Shown: positions 17,488 through 25,304 of the stretch, piece after piece | How positions within the stretch are numbered: the first letter of the stretch is position 1 | How the letters are laid out: every line of letters starts with the position of its first letter | Origin: Leucobacter rhizosphaerae | GTDB taxonomy: Bacteria; Actinomycetota; Actinomycetes; Actinomycetales; Microbacteriaceae | Assembly: GCF_022919175.1 (NCBI RefSeq) | Contig: NZ_CP095043.1 | Location: forward strand, 930,001-994,000 | DNA: 64,000 bases | Direction of reading: 5' to 3' | Position numbers and translations under genes: made by a program | Notes under the pieces: generated by a model | Told to the model about the DNA's origin: nothing | Databases searched by the model: none | The model's input: the letters and a program-made list of their open reading frames with translations, nothing else

Positions 17488-18765
17488 ATGACCGAGCAGC
17501 TCACCCCCGACGACGTCCTCCGCCTGCGCATGCGGGCCCTCGGGCTCACCGCCGACAGCTGGGCGGCTGTACCGGCGGGGCAGGCGGGACCGGCGGAGCA
17601 GGCCGGCGCAACGGAGGCAGGATCCGGCACGAACGAGAGCACCGGCACCGGCACCGGCACCGACCGGGTCTGCGCCGATCGCGGTACCGGCGCCGAGCGG
17701 ATCACCGCCGTCGCTCGCCGCATGCTCGCCGTGCAGGGCCAGGACTGGCGGTCGTCCCGCTGGGCGCTCGGTGTGCGCGCGCCCGGATCCCGCGTCGACG
17801 ACGTGCTCGAGGCCTTCGCCCAGCGCCGCATCGTGCGCTCCTGGCCCATGCGGGGCACCGTGCACGTCGTGCCCGCCGAGGACATCGGCTGGATGCAGGC
17901 CGCGACGAACCACCGGGTGCTGGCCGGCGCCCCGAAGCGCCGGGAATTCCTGGGGATGAGCGACGCCGCACTCGACCGCCTTGTGGAGACCTCACTCGCG
18001 GCGATCGACGCGACCCCCGGCCTCGACCGTGACGCCCTCGCCGCCGCCTGGACCGACGCGGGCATCGAGTGGCAGAGCGCCTGGCGGTACCACGTGGTCT
18101 GGTGGCTCTGCCAGAACGGTCTGGCGACGTTCGGACCGATCGGCGCGGGCGGCGAACCGCAGCTCGTGCGCGCCGAGGGCTGGATCGAGACGCCGCGGCA
18201 GCTCGACGGCGACGCCGCGCTGGCCGAGCTCGCCACCCGCTACGCGATCGGACGCGGCCCCGTGCGCGACAAGGACTTCGCGTGGTGGACCGGGCTCACC
18301 GTGCGCGAGGCGCGAGTCGGGATCGAGGCCGCCGCCGAGGCGGGCGCGCTCGTGCGGGCCGAGGCGCTCGACGCGGCCGGCGACCCGGTGCGCGGGGTCG
18401 CGGGGGCGCTGTGGGTCGATCCGGAGCTGCTGGGCAGCGTCAGCGACCGCGGCGACCTCCCCGAGTGGTCCCTGCTCACCGCCTTCGACGAGCACCTGCT
18501 CGGCTACACCGAGCGCGCCGTGCAGCTCGACCCCGAGCACTTCGACCGCATCGTGCCGGGCCGCAACGGCATGTTCCTCGCGACCGTGGTGCACCGCGGC
18601 CGGGTGGTCGGCACGTGGAAGCGCGCGCGCACGAAGCACGGCGGGCTCGAGGTCACGCCATTCCCCGGCAGCCGGATCGACGCGGCCGCCCTGGCGCCGC
18701 TGAACACGGTGGCCGCGGAGTTCCACGGCGTGCCGCCGGGCGAGGTGACGGTGGCTCAGGCGTGA
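17488..18765 (+). CDS. Winged-helix DNA-binding protein, HTH_42 / AlkZ-like family
   Basis: This 425-aa protein matches the HTH_42 family (RMRALGLTADSW, AVQGQDWRSSRWALGVR, RSWPMRGTVHVV, LTAFDEHLLGYTER). AlkZ relatives excise alkylated or cross-linked bases, using acidic or Gln residues in a QxQ or QxD motif; here VQGQD offers that pattern, so a glycosylase role is plausible but unproven. A low-complexity insertion of about 40 residues (Ala/Gly/Thr-rich, about residues 28-65) interrupts the first helical region. It is encoded by near-repetitive GGCACC codons. The protein otherwise looks intact. Confidence 0.85.
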   Translation: MTEQLTPDDVLRLRMRALGLTADSWAAVPAGQAGPAEQAGATEAGSGTNESTGTGTGTDRVCADRGTGAERITAVARRMLAVQGQDWRSSRWALGVRAPGSRVDDVLEAFAQRRIVRSWPMRGTVHVVPAEDIGWMQAATNHRVLAGAPKRREFLGMSDAALDRLVETSLAAIDATPGLDRDALAAAWTDAGIEWQSAWRYHVVWWLCQNGLATFGPIGAGGEPQLVRAEGWIETPRQLDGDAALAELATRYAIGRGPVRDKDFAWWTGLTVREARVGIEAAAEAGALVRAEALDAAGDPVRGVAGALWVDPELLGSVSDRGDLPEWSLLTAFDEHLLGYTERAVQLDPEHFDRIVPGRNGMFLATVVHRGRVVGTWKRARTKHGGLEVTPFPGSRIDAAALAPLNTVAAEFHGVPPGEVTVAQA

Positions 18766-18782
18766 GGGTGCGGCGCCACCGA

Positions 18783-18788
18783 TAGAAT
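18783..18788 (+). promoter_or_regulatory. -10 hexamer of the antiporter gene (leaderless)
   Basis: TAGAAT lies 6 nt before the ATG at 18795, one of the best matches of this pattern in the window. Confidence 0.55.
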
Positions 18789-18794
18789 CGGCCC

Positions 18795-20528
18795 ATGGAA
18801 ATCGGGCTCATCGCGGTCGTCGGCGTCATCATCCTCGTCGGCACCTCGATCCTCGGCGGCCGCATCGGCATCGCCGCGCCGCTCCTCCTCGTGGTGGTCG
18901 GGATCGGCGCCGGGTACCTCCCCTTCATCCCGCTCATCGAGGTCGACCCCGAGATCATCCTGCTCGGCGTGCTGCCGCCCCTCCTCTACGCCGCCGCGGT
19001 GAACGTGCCGCTCGTCGACTTCCGACGCAACTTCCGGCCGGTCATCGGGCTGTCCGTGCTCCTCGTCGTCATCTCGGCCGTGATCATCGGTGCGCTGGTG
19101 CACCTCGTCGTCCCGGTGATCCCGTTCCCCGTGGCGGTTGCGCTCGGCGCCGTCGTGAGCCCGACCGACGCGGTCGCCGCGACCTCGATCGGCAAGCGCC
19201 TCGGCATGCCCGACCGGGTGGTGTCGATCCTGGAGGGCGAGAGCCTCGTCAACGACGCGACGTCGCTGGTGCTACTCAAGACGGCGCTCGCGGCGATCGC
19301 CGGCAGCTTCGTGTTCTGGGACGCCGCGGGATCCTTCGCGTTCTCCGTCGCCGCCGCTGTGGTGGTCGGTCTGGTCATGGGACTCATCACGGTGTGGATC
19401 CGGTCGCACCTGCGCAACCCGGTGTACGACACGATGATCTCGTTCGTCGTCCCCTTCGTCGCGTTCATCCCGGCCGAGGCGATCCATGCCTCGGGCGTGC
19501 TCGCCGTGGTCGTGACCGGGCTCTACACGGGGCACCACGCCTCCCGCAGGTTCAGCGCCACCGCGCGCATGAACGAGCGGCTGAACTGGCGCACGGTGCA
19601 GTTCGCACTGGAGAACGGCGTGTTCCTGCTCATGGGCCTGCAGTTGCACGCGCTCGTCGAGGAAGTGGGCGAGAGCCCGCTGCGCCTCGAGCACGTCGGG
19701 CTGCTGTCGCTGGGGGTCGTGCTGCTCCTCATCCTGTGCCGGGCGGCCTTCCTGGTGCCGCTGATCGCGACGATGCGGCGCAACTCGCGCCTCTACGAGC
19801 AGCGCAGCGACGGCTTGTCGGCGCTCGCGCAGCAGGTGCGCGACGAAGAGGATCCGGACACCAAGAAGCTGCACCGGGTCGAGCTGCTCGAACAGCGCAC
19901 CCGAGCCGACCTCACGCACGAGCGCGAGCAGCAGCTCGGGTGGCGCGAGGGCGCGGTGCTGTCGTGGAGCGGCATGCGGGGTGTGGTGACGCTCGCCGCC
20001 GCGCAGTCGATCCCGGTCGAGGTGCCATACCGCGCGCAGCTCATCCTCGTCGCCTTCGGCGTGGCCGTGGTAACCCTCCTGCTCCACGGGCTCACCCTCC
20101 CGCCGCTGATCCGGAAGCTCTGGCCCGAGGGTGCGGGTGCCGGCGCCAGCGCGGGGGAACTCGCCTCGCTCAAGAAGGACCTCATCGAGGCCGGGGACGA
20201 CGCCATCGACGACGCGGTCGCGAACGAGGAGGGGGCGTCCGAGGCGGAGCGCACGGCGGCGACGGTCGTCGAGAAGGCCCGCACGAGCGCGCGGAGTGCC
20301 ATGGCGCCTATCTCGCTCTCACTCGCCGAGACCGGGTCGCTCGTGCTGCCCGCCGACGAGACCCCGGCGCAGAGCTACCTGCGGCTCGCGCGGCTCGCAC
20401 TCGACGCGCAGCGTGCGGCGCTGCTCGAGGAGCGGGCGATCGGGCGCTACAGCTCCGAGGCGCTGCGCACGGCCGAGCTCGCGCTCGACGTGCACGAGGC
20501 GCGCCTCACCCCGCCGTCGATGCACTGA
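18795..20528 (+). CDS. Na+/H+ antiporter, CPA1 (NhaP-like) family
   Basis: This 577-aa protein has about 12 membrane helices in residues 1-430, including the ion-path motifs VVSPTDAVAAT and EGESLVNDATSLV (the CPA1 Asn-Asp pair). A cytoplasmic charged insertion (about residues 330-370) lies before WSGMRGVVTLAAA, and a soluble C-terminal helical tail of about 130 residues follows. The family exchanges Na+ or K+ for protons at the cytoplasmic membrane for pH and salt homeostasis. It is convergent with the Lrp gene. Confidence 0.92.
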   Translation: MEIGLIAVVGVIILVGTSILGGRIGIAAPLLLVVVGIGAGYLPFIPLIEVDPEIILLGVLPPLLYAAAVNVPLVDFRRNFRPVIGLSVLLVVISAVIIGALVHLVVPVIPFPVAVALGAVVSPTDAVAATSIGKRLGMPDRVVSILEGESLVNDATSLVLLKTALAAIAGSFVFWDAAGSFAFSVAAAVVVGLVMGLITVWIRSHLRNPVYDTMISFVVPFVAFIPAEAIHASGVLAVVVTGLYTGHHASRRFSATARMNERLNWRTVQFALENGVFLLMGLQLHALVEEVGESPLRLEHVGLLSLGVVLLLILCRAAFLVPLIATMRRNSRLYEQRSDGLSALAQQVRDEEDPDTKKLHRVELLEQRTRADLTHEREQQLGWREGAVLSWSGMRGVVTLAAAQSIPVEVPYRAQLILVAFGVAVVTLLLHGLTLPPLIRKLWPEGAGAGASAGELASLKKDLIEAGDDAIDDAVANEEGASEAERTAATVVEKARTSARSAMAPISLSLAETGSLVLPADETPAQSYLRLARLALDAQRAALLEERAIGRYSSEALRTAELALDVHEARLTPPSMH

Positions 20529-20539
20529 GGCCGACGGGC

Positions 20540-20557
20540 GGGCTGGATACCAGGCCC
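20540..20557. terminator. Small hairpin between antiporter and Lrp genes
   Basis: GGGCTGG (20540-20546) pairs with CCAGGCCC (20550-20557) with one bulge and a 3-nt loop. It sits between two convergent stops and could serve both genes. Confidence 0.4.
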
Positions 20558-20559
20558 GA

Positions 20560-21051
20560 TTACGCCGCCCCGCGAATCGGGTTCAGGTGGTGGCTGAACA
20601 CGATGCTGGTGCGCGTCGACGACACCGCCGGGTGCGCGGACAGGTGCTCCATGACGAAGTCGCGGACGTGATCCGAGTCCCGCGCGGCCAAGTGGATGAT
20701 GAAGTCCTCGACACCGCCGAGGAAGAAGAGCTGCATGACCTCGGGCAGTGCTCGGAGCTCGTCGCTCATCTCGGCGATGCGCTGACGCGCCCCCGAACGC
20801 ACGGTCACGCTCACGAGCACCTGGAGGTCCAGGCCCATCGCGCGCGGGTCGACCGTGGCGGTGAACCCCGTGATGATCCGGCGCGACACGAGGCTGCGCA
20901 CGCGGGCGATGCAGGTGGAGGCGGCGACGCCGACGCGGTCGGCGAGCTCGGCGTTGGTGATGCGGCCATTGGCCTGCAGCTCCTCTACGATCTTCCGATC
21001 GATCTCGTCCAGCTCGATTTCGGGGCGCAGATTCTTCGAAGCTTCGGACAT
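20560..21051 (-). CDS. Lrp/AsnC-family regulator (AldR-like)
   Basis: This 163-aa protein has an N-terminal helix-turn-helix (LDEIDRKIVEELQANGRITNAELADRVGVAASTCIARVRSL) and a C-terminal RAM/AsnC ligand-binding domain. The ATG at 21051 follows AAAGGAGGG at 6-7 nt, which decides it over the upstream ATG at 21078. It diverges from alanine dehydrogenase. This Lrp-ald arrangement is known for AldR in mycobacteria, where the regulator senses alanine and controls ald. The same job is inferred here. Confidence 0.92.
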   Translation of the reverse strand: MSEASKNLRPEIELDEIDRKIVEELQANGRITNAELADRVGVAASTCIARVRSLVSRRIITGFTATVDPRAMGLDLQVLVSVTVRSGARQRIAEMSDELRALPEVMQLFFLGGVEDFIIHLAARDSDHVRDFVMEHLSAHPAVSSTRTSIVFSHHLNPIRGAA

Positions 21052-21110
21052 CGAAACCCTCCTTTCACTCGCAAACAACTCTCGAACACGACAGGTCCCG
21101 AAGAGAATTC

Positions 21111-21150
21111 ATCTTTTCAGCACAGAATACGAATATACTGCACAATCAGT
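21111..21150 (+). promoter_or_regulatory. AT-rich Lrp/ald control region with ald -10
   Basis: This 40-bp stretch is by far the most AT-rich DNA between the divergent genes. It contains TATACT at 21134-21139 (ald -10 candidate) inside an imperfect inverted repeat, GCACAGAATA with TATACTGCAC. An Lrp-type protein could bind here. A 5' leader of about 95 nt would precede ald. Confidence 0.45.
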
Positions 21151-21240
21151 ACGTTCCTCTGCAGCGTCGCCATGCGTCCGCTTCCGGCGCCGTGAGAACC
21201 CGCACGACCCCCCTTTCCGCGACTTCGTTTGGAGCTCAAC

Positions 21241-22368
21241 ATGCGCGTCGGTATCCCCACCGAGATCAAGAACAACGAGAACCGCGTGGCCATCACGCAG
21301 GCCGGCGTCCACGAGCTGGCGCGTCGCGGCCACGACGTGCTCGTCCAGGCCGGTGCCGGTCTCGGCTCCGCCATCACCGACGCCGAGTACGTCGCCGCGG
21401 GTGCGACCATCGTCGACGACGCCGCCGATGTCTGGGCGCAGGCCGACATGATCCTCAAGGTCAAGGAGCCCATCGCGGCCGAGTACGACAAGATGCGCAA
21501 GGATCAGGTGCTCTTCACCTACCTGCACCTCGCCGCCTCGCGCGAGTGCACCGACGCGGTCGTCGCCTCGGGCACCACCGCCATCGCCTACGAGACCGTG
21601 CAGCTCCCCAACCGCGCACTGCCGCTCCTCGCTCCGATGTCCGAGGTCGCGGGCCGCCTGTCCGCGCAGGTCGGCGCCTACAGCCTCATGAAGGCCAACG
21701 GCGGCCGCGGTGTGCTGCTCGGCGGCGTCACCGCGACCCGTCGCGGCAAGGTCGTCGTCATCGGCGGCGGCGCGGCCGGCGAGCAGGCCGCGCGCATCGC
21801 GTTCGGCATGGGCGCCGAGGTCACCATCATCGACATCGCGATCCCCCGCCTGAAGCAGCTGGAGGACGAGTTCGACGGCCGGATCCAGACCCGCACCTCG
21901 AACGCGCACAACATCACCGAGGCGCTCAAGGACGCCGACCTCGTGATCGGCTCCGTGCTGATCCCGGGCGAGAAGGCTCCGAAACTCGTGACCGACGCGA
22001 TGGTCGCGCAGATGAAGCCGGGCTCGGTGCTCGTCGACATCGCGATCGACCAGGGCGGCTGCTTCGAGAACTCGCGCCCCACCACGCACGACGATCCCAC
22101 CTTCCAGGTGCACAACTCGATCTACTACTGCGTGGCCAACATGCCCGGCGCGGTCCCCGAGACCTCGACCGCGGCGCTCACCAACGCCACCCTCCCCTAT
22201 GTCGTCGCACTCGCCGACAAGGGCTGGGTCAAGGCACTGAATGACGATCCGTCGCTCGCCAAGGGCCTGAACGCCCACCAGGGCGTCATCACCAATCACG
22301 GCGTCGCCGTCGCGTTCCCGGAGCGCGCGTCGTCCACCGTCGAGGACGTGCTGGCCGCTCAGGCGTAA
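21241..22368 (+). CDS. ald: Alanine dehydrogenase
   Basis: This 375-aa enzyme interconverts L-alanine and pyruvate plus ammonia with NAD(H). It begins [19 protein letters not shown], typical of Ald, and shows the pyruvate-site region ILKVKEP, the HLAAS segment, the Rossmann motif [12 protein letters not shown] (about residues 174-185), and the C-terminal NHQGV-like [16 protein letters not shown] lies 8 nt before the ATG. It is probably controlled by the divergent Lrp-type regulator. The small unknown gene starting 21 bp downstream has its own apparent promoter. Confidence 0.96.
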   Translation: MRVGIPTEIKNNENRVAITQAGVHELARRGHDVLVQAGAGLGSAITDAEYVAAGATIVDDAADVWAQADMILKVKEPIAAEYDKMRKDQVLFTYLHLAASRECTDAVVASGTTAIAYETVQLPNRALPLLAPMSEVAGRLSAQVGAYSLMKANGGRGVLLGGVTATRRGKVVVIGGGAAGEQAARIAFGMGAEVTIIDIAIPRLKQLEDEFDGRIQTRTSNAHNITEALKDADLVIGSVLIPGEKAPKLVTDAMVAQMKPGSVLVDIAIDQGGCFENSRPTTHDDPTFQVHNSIYYCVANMPGAVPETSTAALTNATLPYVVALADKGWVKALNDDPSLAKGLNAHQGVITNHGVAVAFPERASSTVEDVLAAQA

Positions 22369-22376
22369 TCACCGCC

Positions 22377-22382
22377 TAGGCT
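22377..22382 (+). promoter_or_regulatory. -10 hexamer of the small unknown gene
   Basis: TAGGCT lies 7 nt before the ATG at 22390, so the gene may have its own leaderless transcript despite its closeness to ald. Confidence 0.4.
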
Positions 22383-22389
22383 GGATCCC

Positions 22390-22875
22390 ATGGATCTGAA
22401 ATTCTCATTCGGAGGGGCGTCACCCGACCACGGTCACGGTGACGCCCCTTCGGGCATTCCTCTGCCGTTCTCGGTGGCCCCGGTGTCGACGAGCAGTGTG
22501 CTCGAGGTGCAGGTGCGGCTCACCGATGCGGAGGTCATCGCCGAGGCCGTCTCGGGTGACGGGGTGACCTACGGCCGGGCCGAGATCGCGGCCGCGGGTC
22601 GGGATCCGCTCGCGCTTGCGCGCGCGGTGCGGTCCGTGACCGCGCGGGTCGTGGCGGAGCTCGACGGGCCGCTCTCCGAGGCGGTGACCGGACTCGTGCT
22701 CACACTCGAGGGGCACGAGGTCGCCGTGATCGAGGCGCTCGAGTTCCCGCTGACACCCGTTGAGGCCGGCGAAGACCGTGATCAGAACGCTCGTCCAGCC
22801 GTGGCGGTCACCTCGGAGCCGTTCCAGCGCCGCACCGGGATCGCGAGCGGCACGCCGGTGCACGCTGGACGCTAG
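22390..22875 (+). CDS. Unknown 161-aa soluble protein
   Basis: I do not recognise a family. The protein has a His/Gly-rich N terminus (FSFGGASPDHGHGDAP), no signal or membrane segment, and a mixed alpha/beta middle (LEVQVRLTDAEVIAEAVSGD, LTLEGHEVAVIEALEF). Codon position GC bias follows the forward frame, and a -10-like hexamer sits 7 nt before the ATG. Its end overlaps the convergent aminotransferase stop by 4 bp. The link to alanine metabolism is only positional. Confidence 0.6.
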   Translation: MDLKFSFGGASPDHGHGDAPSGIPLPFSVAPVSTSSVLEVQVRLTDAEVIAEAVSGDGVTYGRAEIAAAGRDPLALARAVRSVTARVVAELDGPLSEAVTGLVLTLEGHEVAVIEALEFPLTPVEAGEDRDQNARPAVAVTSEPFQRRTGIASGTPVHAGR

Positions 22876-24109
22876 CCCGCGTTCTGGAACCGGATGATCC
22901 GCTCCAACGCCTCGGACACGGCCGGCGCGCCCGCCGCGTAGGACAGCCGCACGGCGCGCTCCCCCGCCACCGGATCGAAATCGACCCCCGGCACGATCGC
23001 GACGCCGGCGCCCTCGAGCAGCGCCCGCGCGTACGCGACCGAACTGCCATAGCGCTCGAGTTGCGGCCCGAGCTCGGAGTAGTAGTAGAACGCACCGTCC
23101 GAGGGCGCCGCGACACCCCAGTCGAGCTCGGGAGCCGCGGCGAGGATCAACTCGCGCGCGCGACCGAAGTCGGCCACGATCGCATCGCGCTCGGCGTAGC
23201 TCTCGGGCGTGAACGCCGTGAGCGCCAGTTCCTGCGCCGGAGCGGGCGGAGACAGCGCGAAGTTCGAGGCGAGGGCCTCGAGCGGTGCCACGAGATCGGG
23301 CGGCAGGATCGCCCAGCCGAGCCGCCAGCCGGTCATGCCCCAGTACTTCGAGAACGAGTTGATGACGATCGCCTCGGGGTCGAGCGCGAGCGCCGTGACC
23401 CCGCGAGGATCGGGATCCCCGGGCGCCGGGAACGTGATCCCGTGGTAGATCTCGTCGCTGATGACCCGCACGCCGTGGCGACGGCTCCAGTCGGCGAGCG
23501 CCGCGAGTTCCGCGCGCTGCAGCATGGTGCCGGTCGGGTTCGCCGGGGAGGCGATCACGAGGCCCGCGAGGGGGCCGTGCTCCGCGACCGCCGCGTCGAG
23601 CAGCGCGGGGTGGGCTGGTAGCGCGTCTCGGGGCCGGTCGGGATCTCCACGACCTGCACGCCGAGGGCGGTCAGAATGTTGCGGTACGCGGGGTAGCCCG
23701 GGCTCGCGAGCGCGACGCGATCCCCCGGGTCGAACGCCGCGAGGAACACGAGCTGGAACGCGCCGGAGGATCCGGTCGTGATCGCGACGCGGCGCGGATC
23801 GACGTCGAGGTGGTACCACTCCCGGTAGTGCCCCGCGATGGCCTCGCGGAGCGGAGCGGTGCCGAGTGGCCCCGTGTAGCCGGCGGGCCGCAGCGTGCCG
23901 GGCGCGGGGCGGGCGCTCGGTTCCCCGGCGCAGAGCGAGACGACGTCGTGCCCCTCGGCGCGGCGGCGGGCGATCTCATCGGTGATCCGCATCACCTCGA
24001 AGGCGGGGATCCGGGATCGCGCCGACGCCTCGAACGGCGCCCGCCGCTGCGGGGGCGCCGGGAGGGTCCGCGCCGGAGGGGTCTTGAAGGGTCCGCCTGG
24101 TTTCACCAT
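22872..24109 (-). pseudogene. Class I/II PLP aminotransferase with a -1 frameshift
   Basis: Two overlapping reading frames make one aminotransferase of about 412 aa. The N-terminal part (24109 to about 23613) carries VVSLCAGEPS and TTGSSGAFQLVFLAAFDPGDRV and ends in YQPT. The rest (about 23612 to 22872) carries VIASPANPTGTM, the PLP-lysine motif SFSKYWGMTGWRLGW, and RLSYAA. The frame changes within a run of G on the plus strand (23607-23614). Restoring one G at 23612-23614 gives YQPHPALLDAAV without a break. Either the gene is a recent pseudogene or the assembly lost a base in a homopolymer. The motifs are otherwise intact. It is downstream of a DUF998 gene on the same strand. Confidence 0.75.
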
Positions 24110-24115
24110 GCCTCC

Positions 24116-24121
24116 ACGCTA
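24116..24121 (-). promoter_or_regulatory. -10 hexamer of the aminotransferase gene
   Basis: TAGCGT on the minus strand lies 6 nt before the ATG at 24109. The intervening GGAGG is too close to serve that ATG but could serve the GTG one codon later. Confidence 0.4.
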
Positions 24122-25270
24122 GCCGGGAATACTGGTTGGTGCCGCCGCGTCTGAAGCTCGGCCGCCCGCGGGTGCCGCCGCGTCGATGTGCCGGAGGAAG
24201 ATGACGAGCCACACGAAGATGATCCCGGCGGCCACGAGCTCGAACGCGGCGAGGTTGTAGTACTGGACGGGCCAGAACAGCACCGCGGACACGGCGATGG
24301 TGATCAGGGCGATGTCGGAGAAGAGCAGGAACGTGCGGGTGAAGCCGTCGAGCAGCCAGCGGAGCCCGATGAGGAGCGCACCGAACACGACGGCCATGCC
24401 CGTCGCGAAGGTGTTGTGCATAATCAGGCTGACGTTCACCGGCACGATGCCCACACCTGCGAGGCACACCCCGATGATCACGAACGCCCACCCGACGAGG
24501 CCGACGTTGCGCGTGCGACTGGGCGGCGCGCTGGCGGCCCACGCCCGGAGCGTCGGGGCGACGAGGGTGGCCAGGGAGGCGAGCAGGAGCCCGCCCACGA
24601 TGAGGGTCGCGTTGAACACCGTGCCGCTCAGCCCGCTGCCGACACCGAGCTCGCTGAAGTGCAGCTTCCACCACTCCGCGTCCGCGGTGGTCAGCATCGC
24701 GACCACGATCCCGCCGGTCGTGAAGATCGCGAAGAGCGTGGAAAGCCGCGTCGCTCTCACGTCGCCCGCGGAGAGGGTTGCCGCGTATGCGGCCGCGGCG
24801 CTCAGGAGGGTCACGATGACGGTGCTCGTGAAGACGTCGACCTCGAGCCCGACGAATCCGCGCACGAGCACCGCGATCGTGACGCCGACGAACAGGAGCG
24901 CGATGCCGCCGTGCACGAGGGCGATGGCGAGCACGTTGACGACCCGCTGCACGCGCACCGCACCCCGGGACCAGCCGGGGATCGCCGGGAGGGGGAAGCG
25001 GGTGTGCTCGACGGCGGCCGCGAGCGTCGCCGCGATCGCGGAGAGCCCGAGGCCCAGGCTTCCCGGCGACACCGGACCCCAGATCGGCACGGCGCCGCGG
25101 AACACGATGAGCCCGACGACCGCCGCGACGACCGCGGCGACGAGCGCTGCCGTCATCGCGCGGACCTCGCGCGCCGACGCGGGGGTGTCGCTGCGGCTCT
25201 CGGCGCCGGGATACAGGAGGGCGAACAGACCATCGACGGCGCGGTGCAGCCGCGAGCGCTGGGGTGACAT
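24119..25270 (-). CDS. DUF998-like integral membrane protein
   Basis: This 383-aa protein has about eight or nine hydrophobic helices between residues 38 and 365 and a cytoplasmic start (RSRLHRAVDGLFALLYPGAE). WWKLHFSELGVGSGLSGTVFN and VNVSLIMHNTFATGMAV resemble the DUF998 family, whose function is unknown. No catalytic motif is evident. A TACACT hexamer lies 6 nt before the ATG, and no Shine-Dalgarno sequence is seen. The stop lies 9 bp before the aminotransferase start. Confidence 0.75.
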   Translation of the reverse strand: MSPQRSRLHRAVDGLFALLYPGAESRSDTPASAREVRAMTAALVAAVVAAVVGLIVFRGAVPIWGPVSPGSLGLGLSAIAATLAAAVEHTRFPLPAIPGWSRGAVRVQRVVNVLAIALVHGGIALLFVGVTIAVLVRGFVGLEVDVFTSTVIVTLLSAAAAYAATLSAGDVRATRLSTLFAIFTTGGIVVAMLTTADAEWWKLHFSELGVGSGLSGTVFNATLIVGGLLLASLATLVAPTLRAWAASAPPSRTRNVGLVGWAFVIIGVCLAGVGIVPVNVSLIMHNTFATGMAVVFGALLIGLRWLLDGFTRTFLLFSDIALITIAVSAVLFWPVQYYNLAAFELVAAGIIFVWLVIFLRHIDAAAPAGGRASDAAAPTSIPG

Positions 25271-25276
25271 GGCTTC

Positions 25277-25282
25277 AGTGTA
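25277..25282 (-). promoter_or_regulatory. -10 hexamer of the DUF998-like gene (leaderless)
   Basis: TACACT on the minus strand lies 6 nt before the ATG at 25270. Confidence 0.5.
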
Positions 25283-25304
25283 GGGTTTCGCGAACCATCT
25301 TCAG

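Noticed and set aside
21172..21195. Seven-codon ORF (MRPLPAP) in the ald leader
   Set aside because: It has no Shine-Dalgarno sequence, no overlap with ald and no bias toward Ala codons, so it gives no reason to call a leader peptide.
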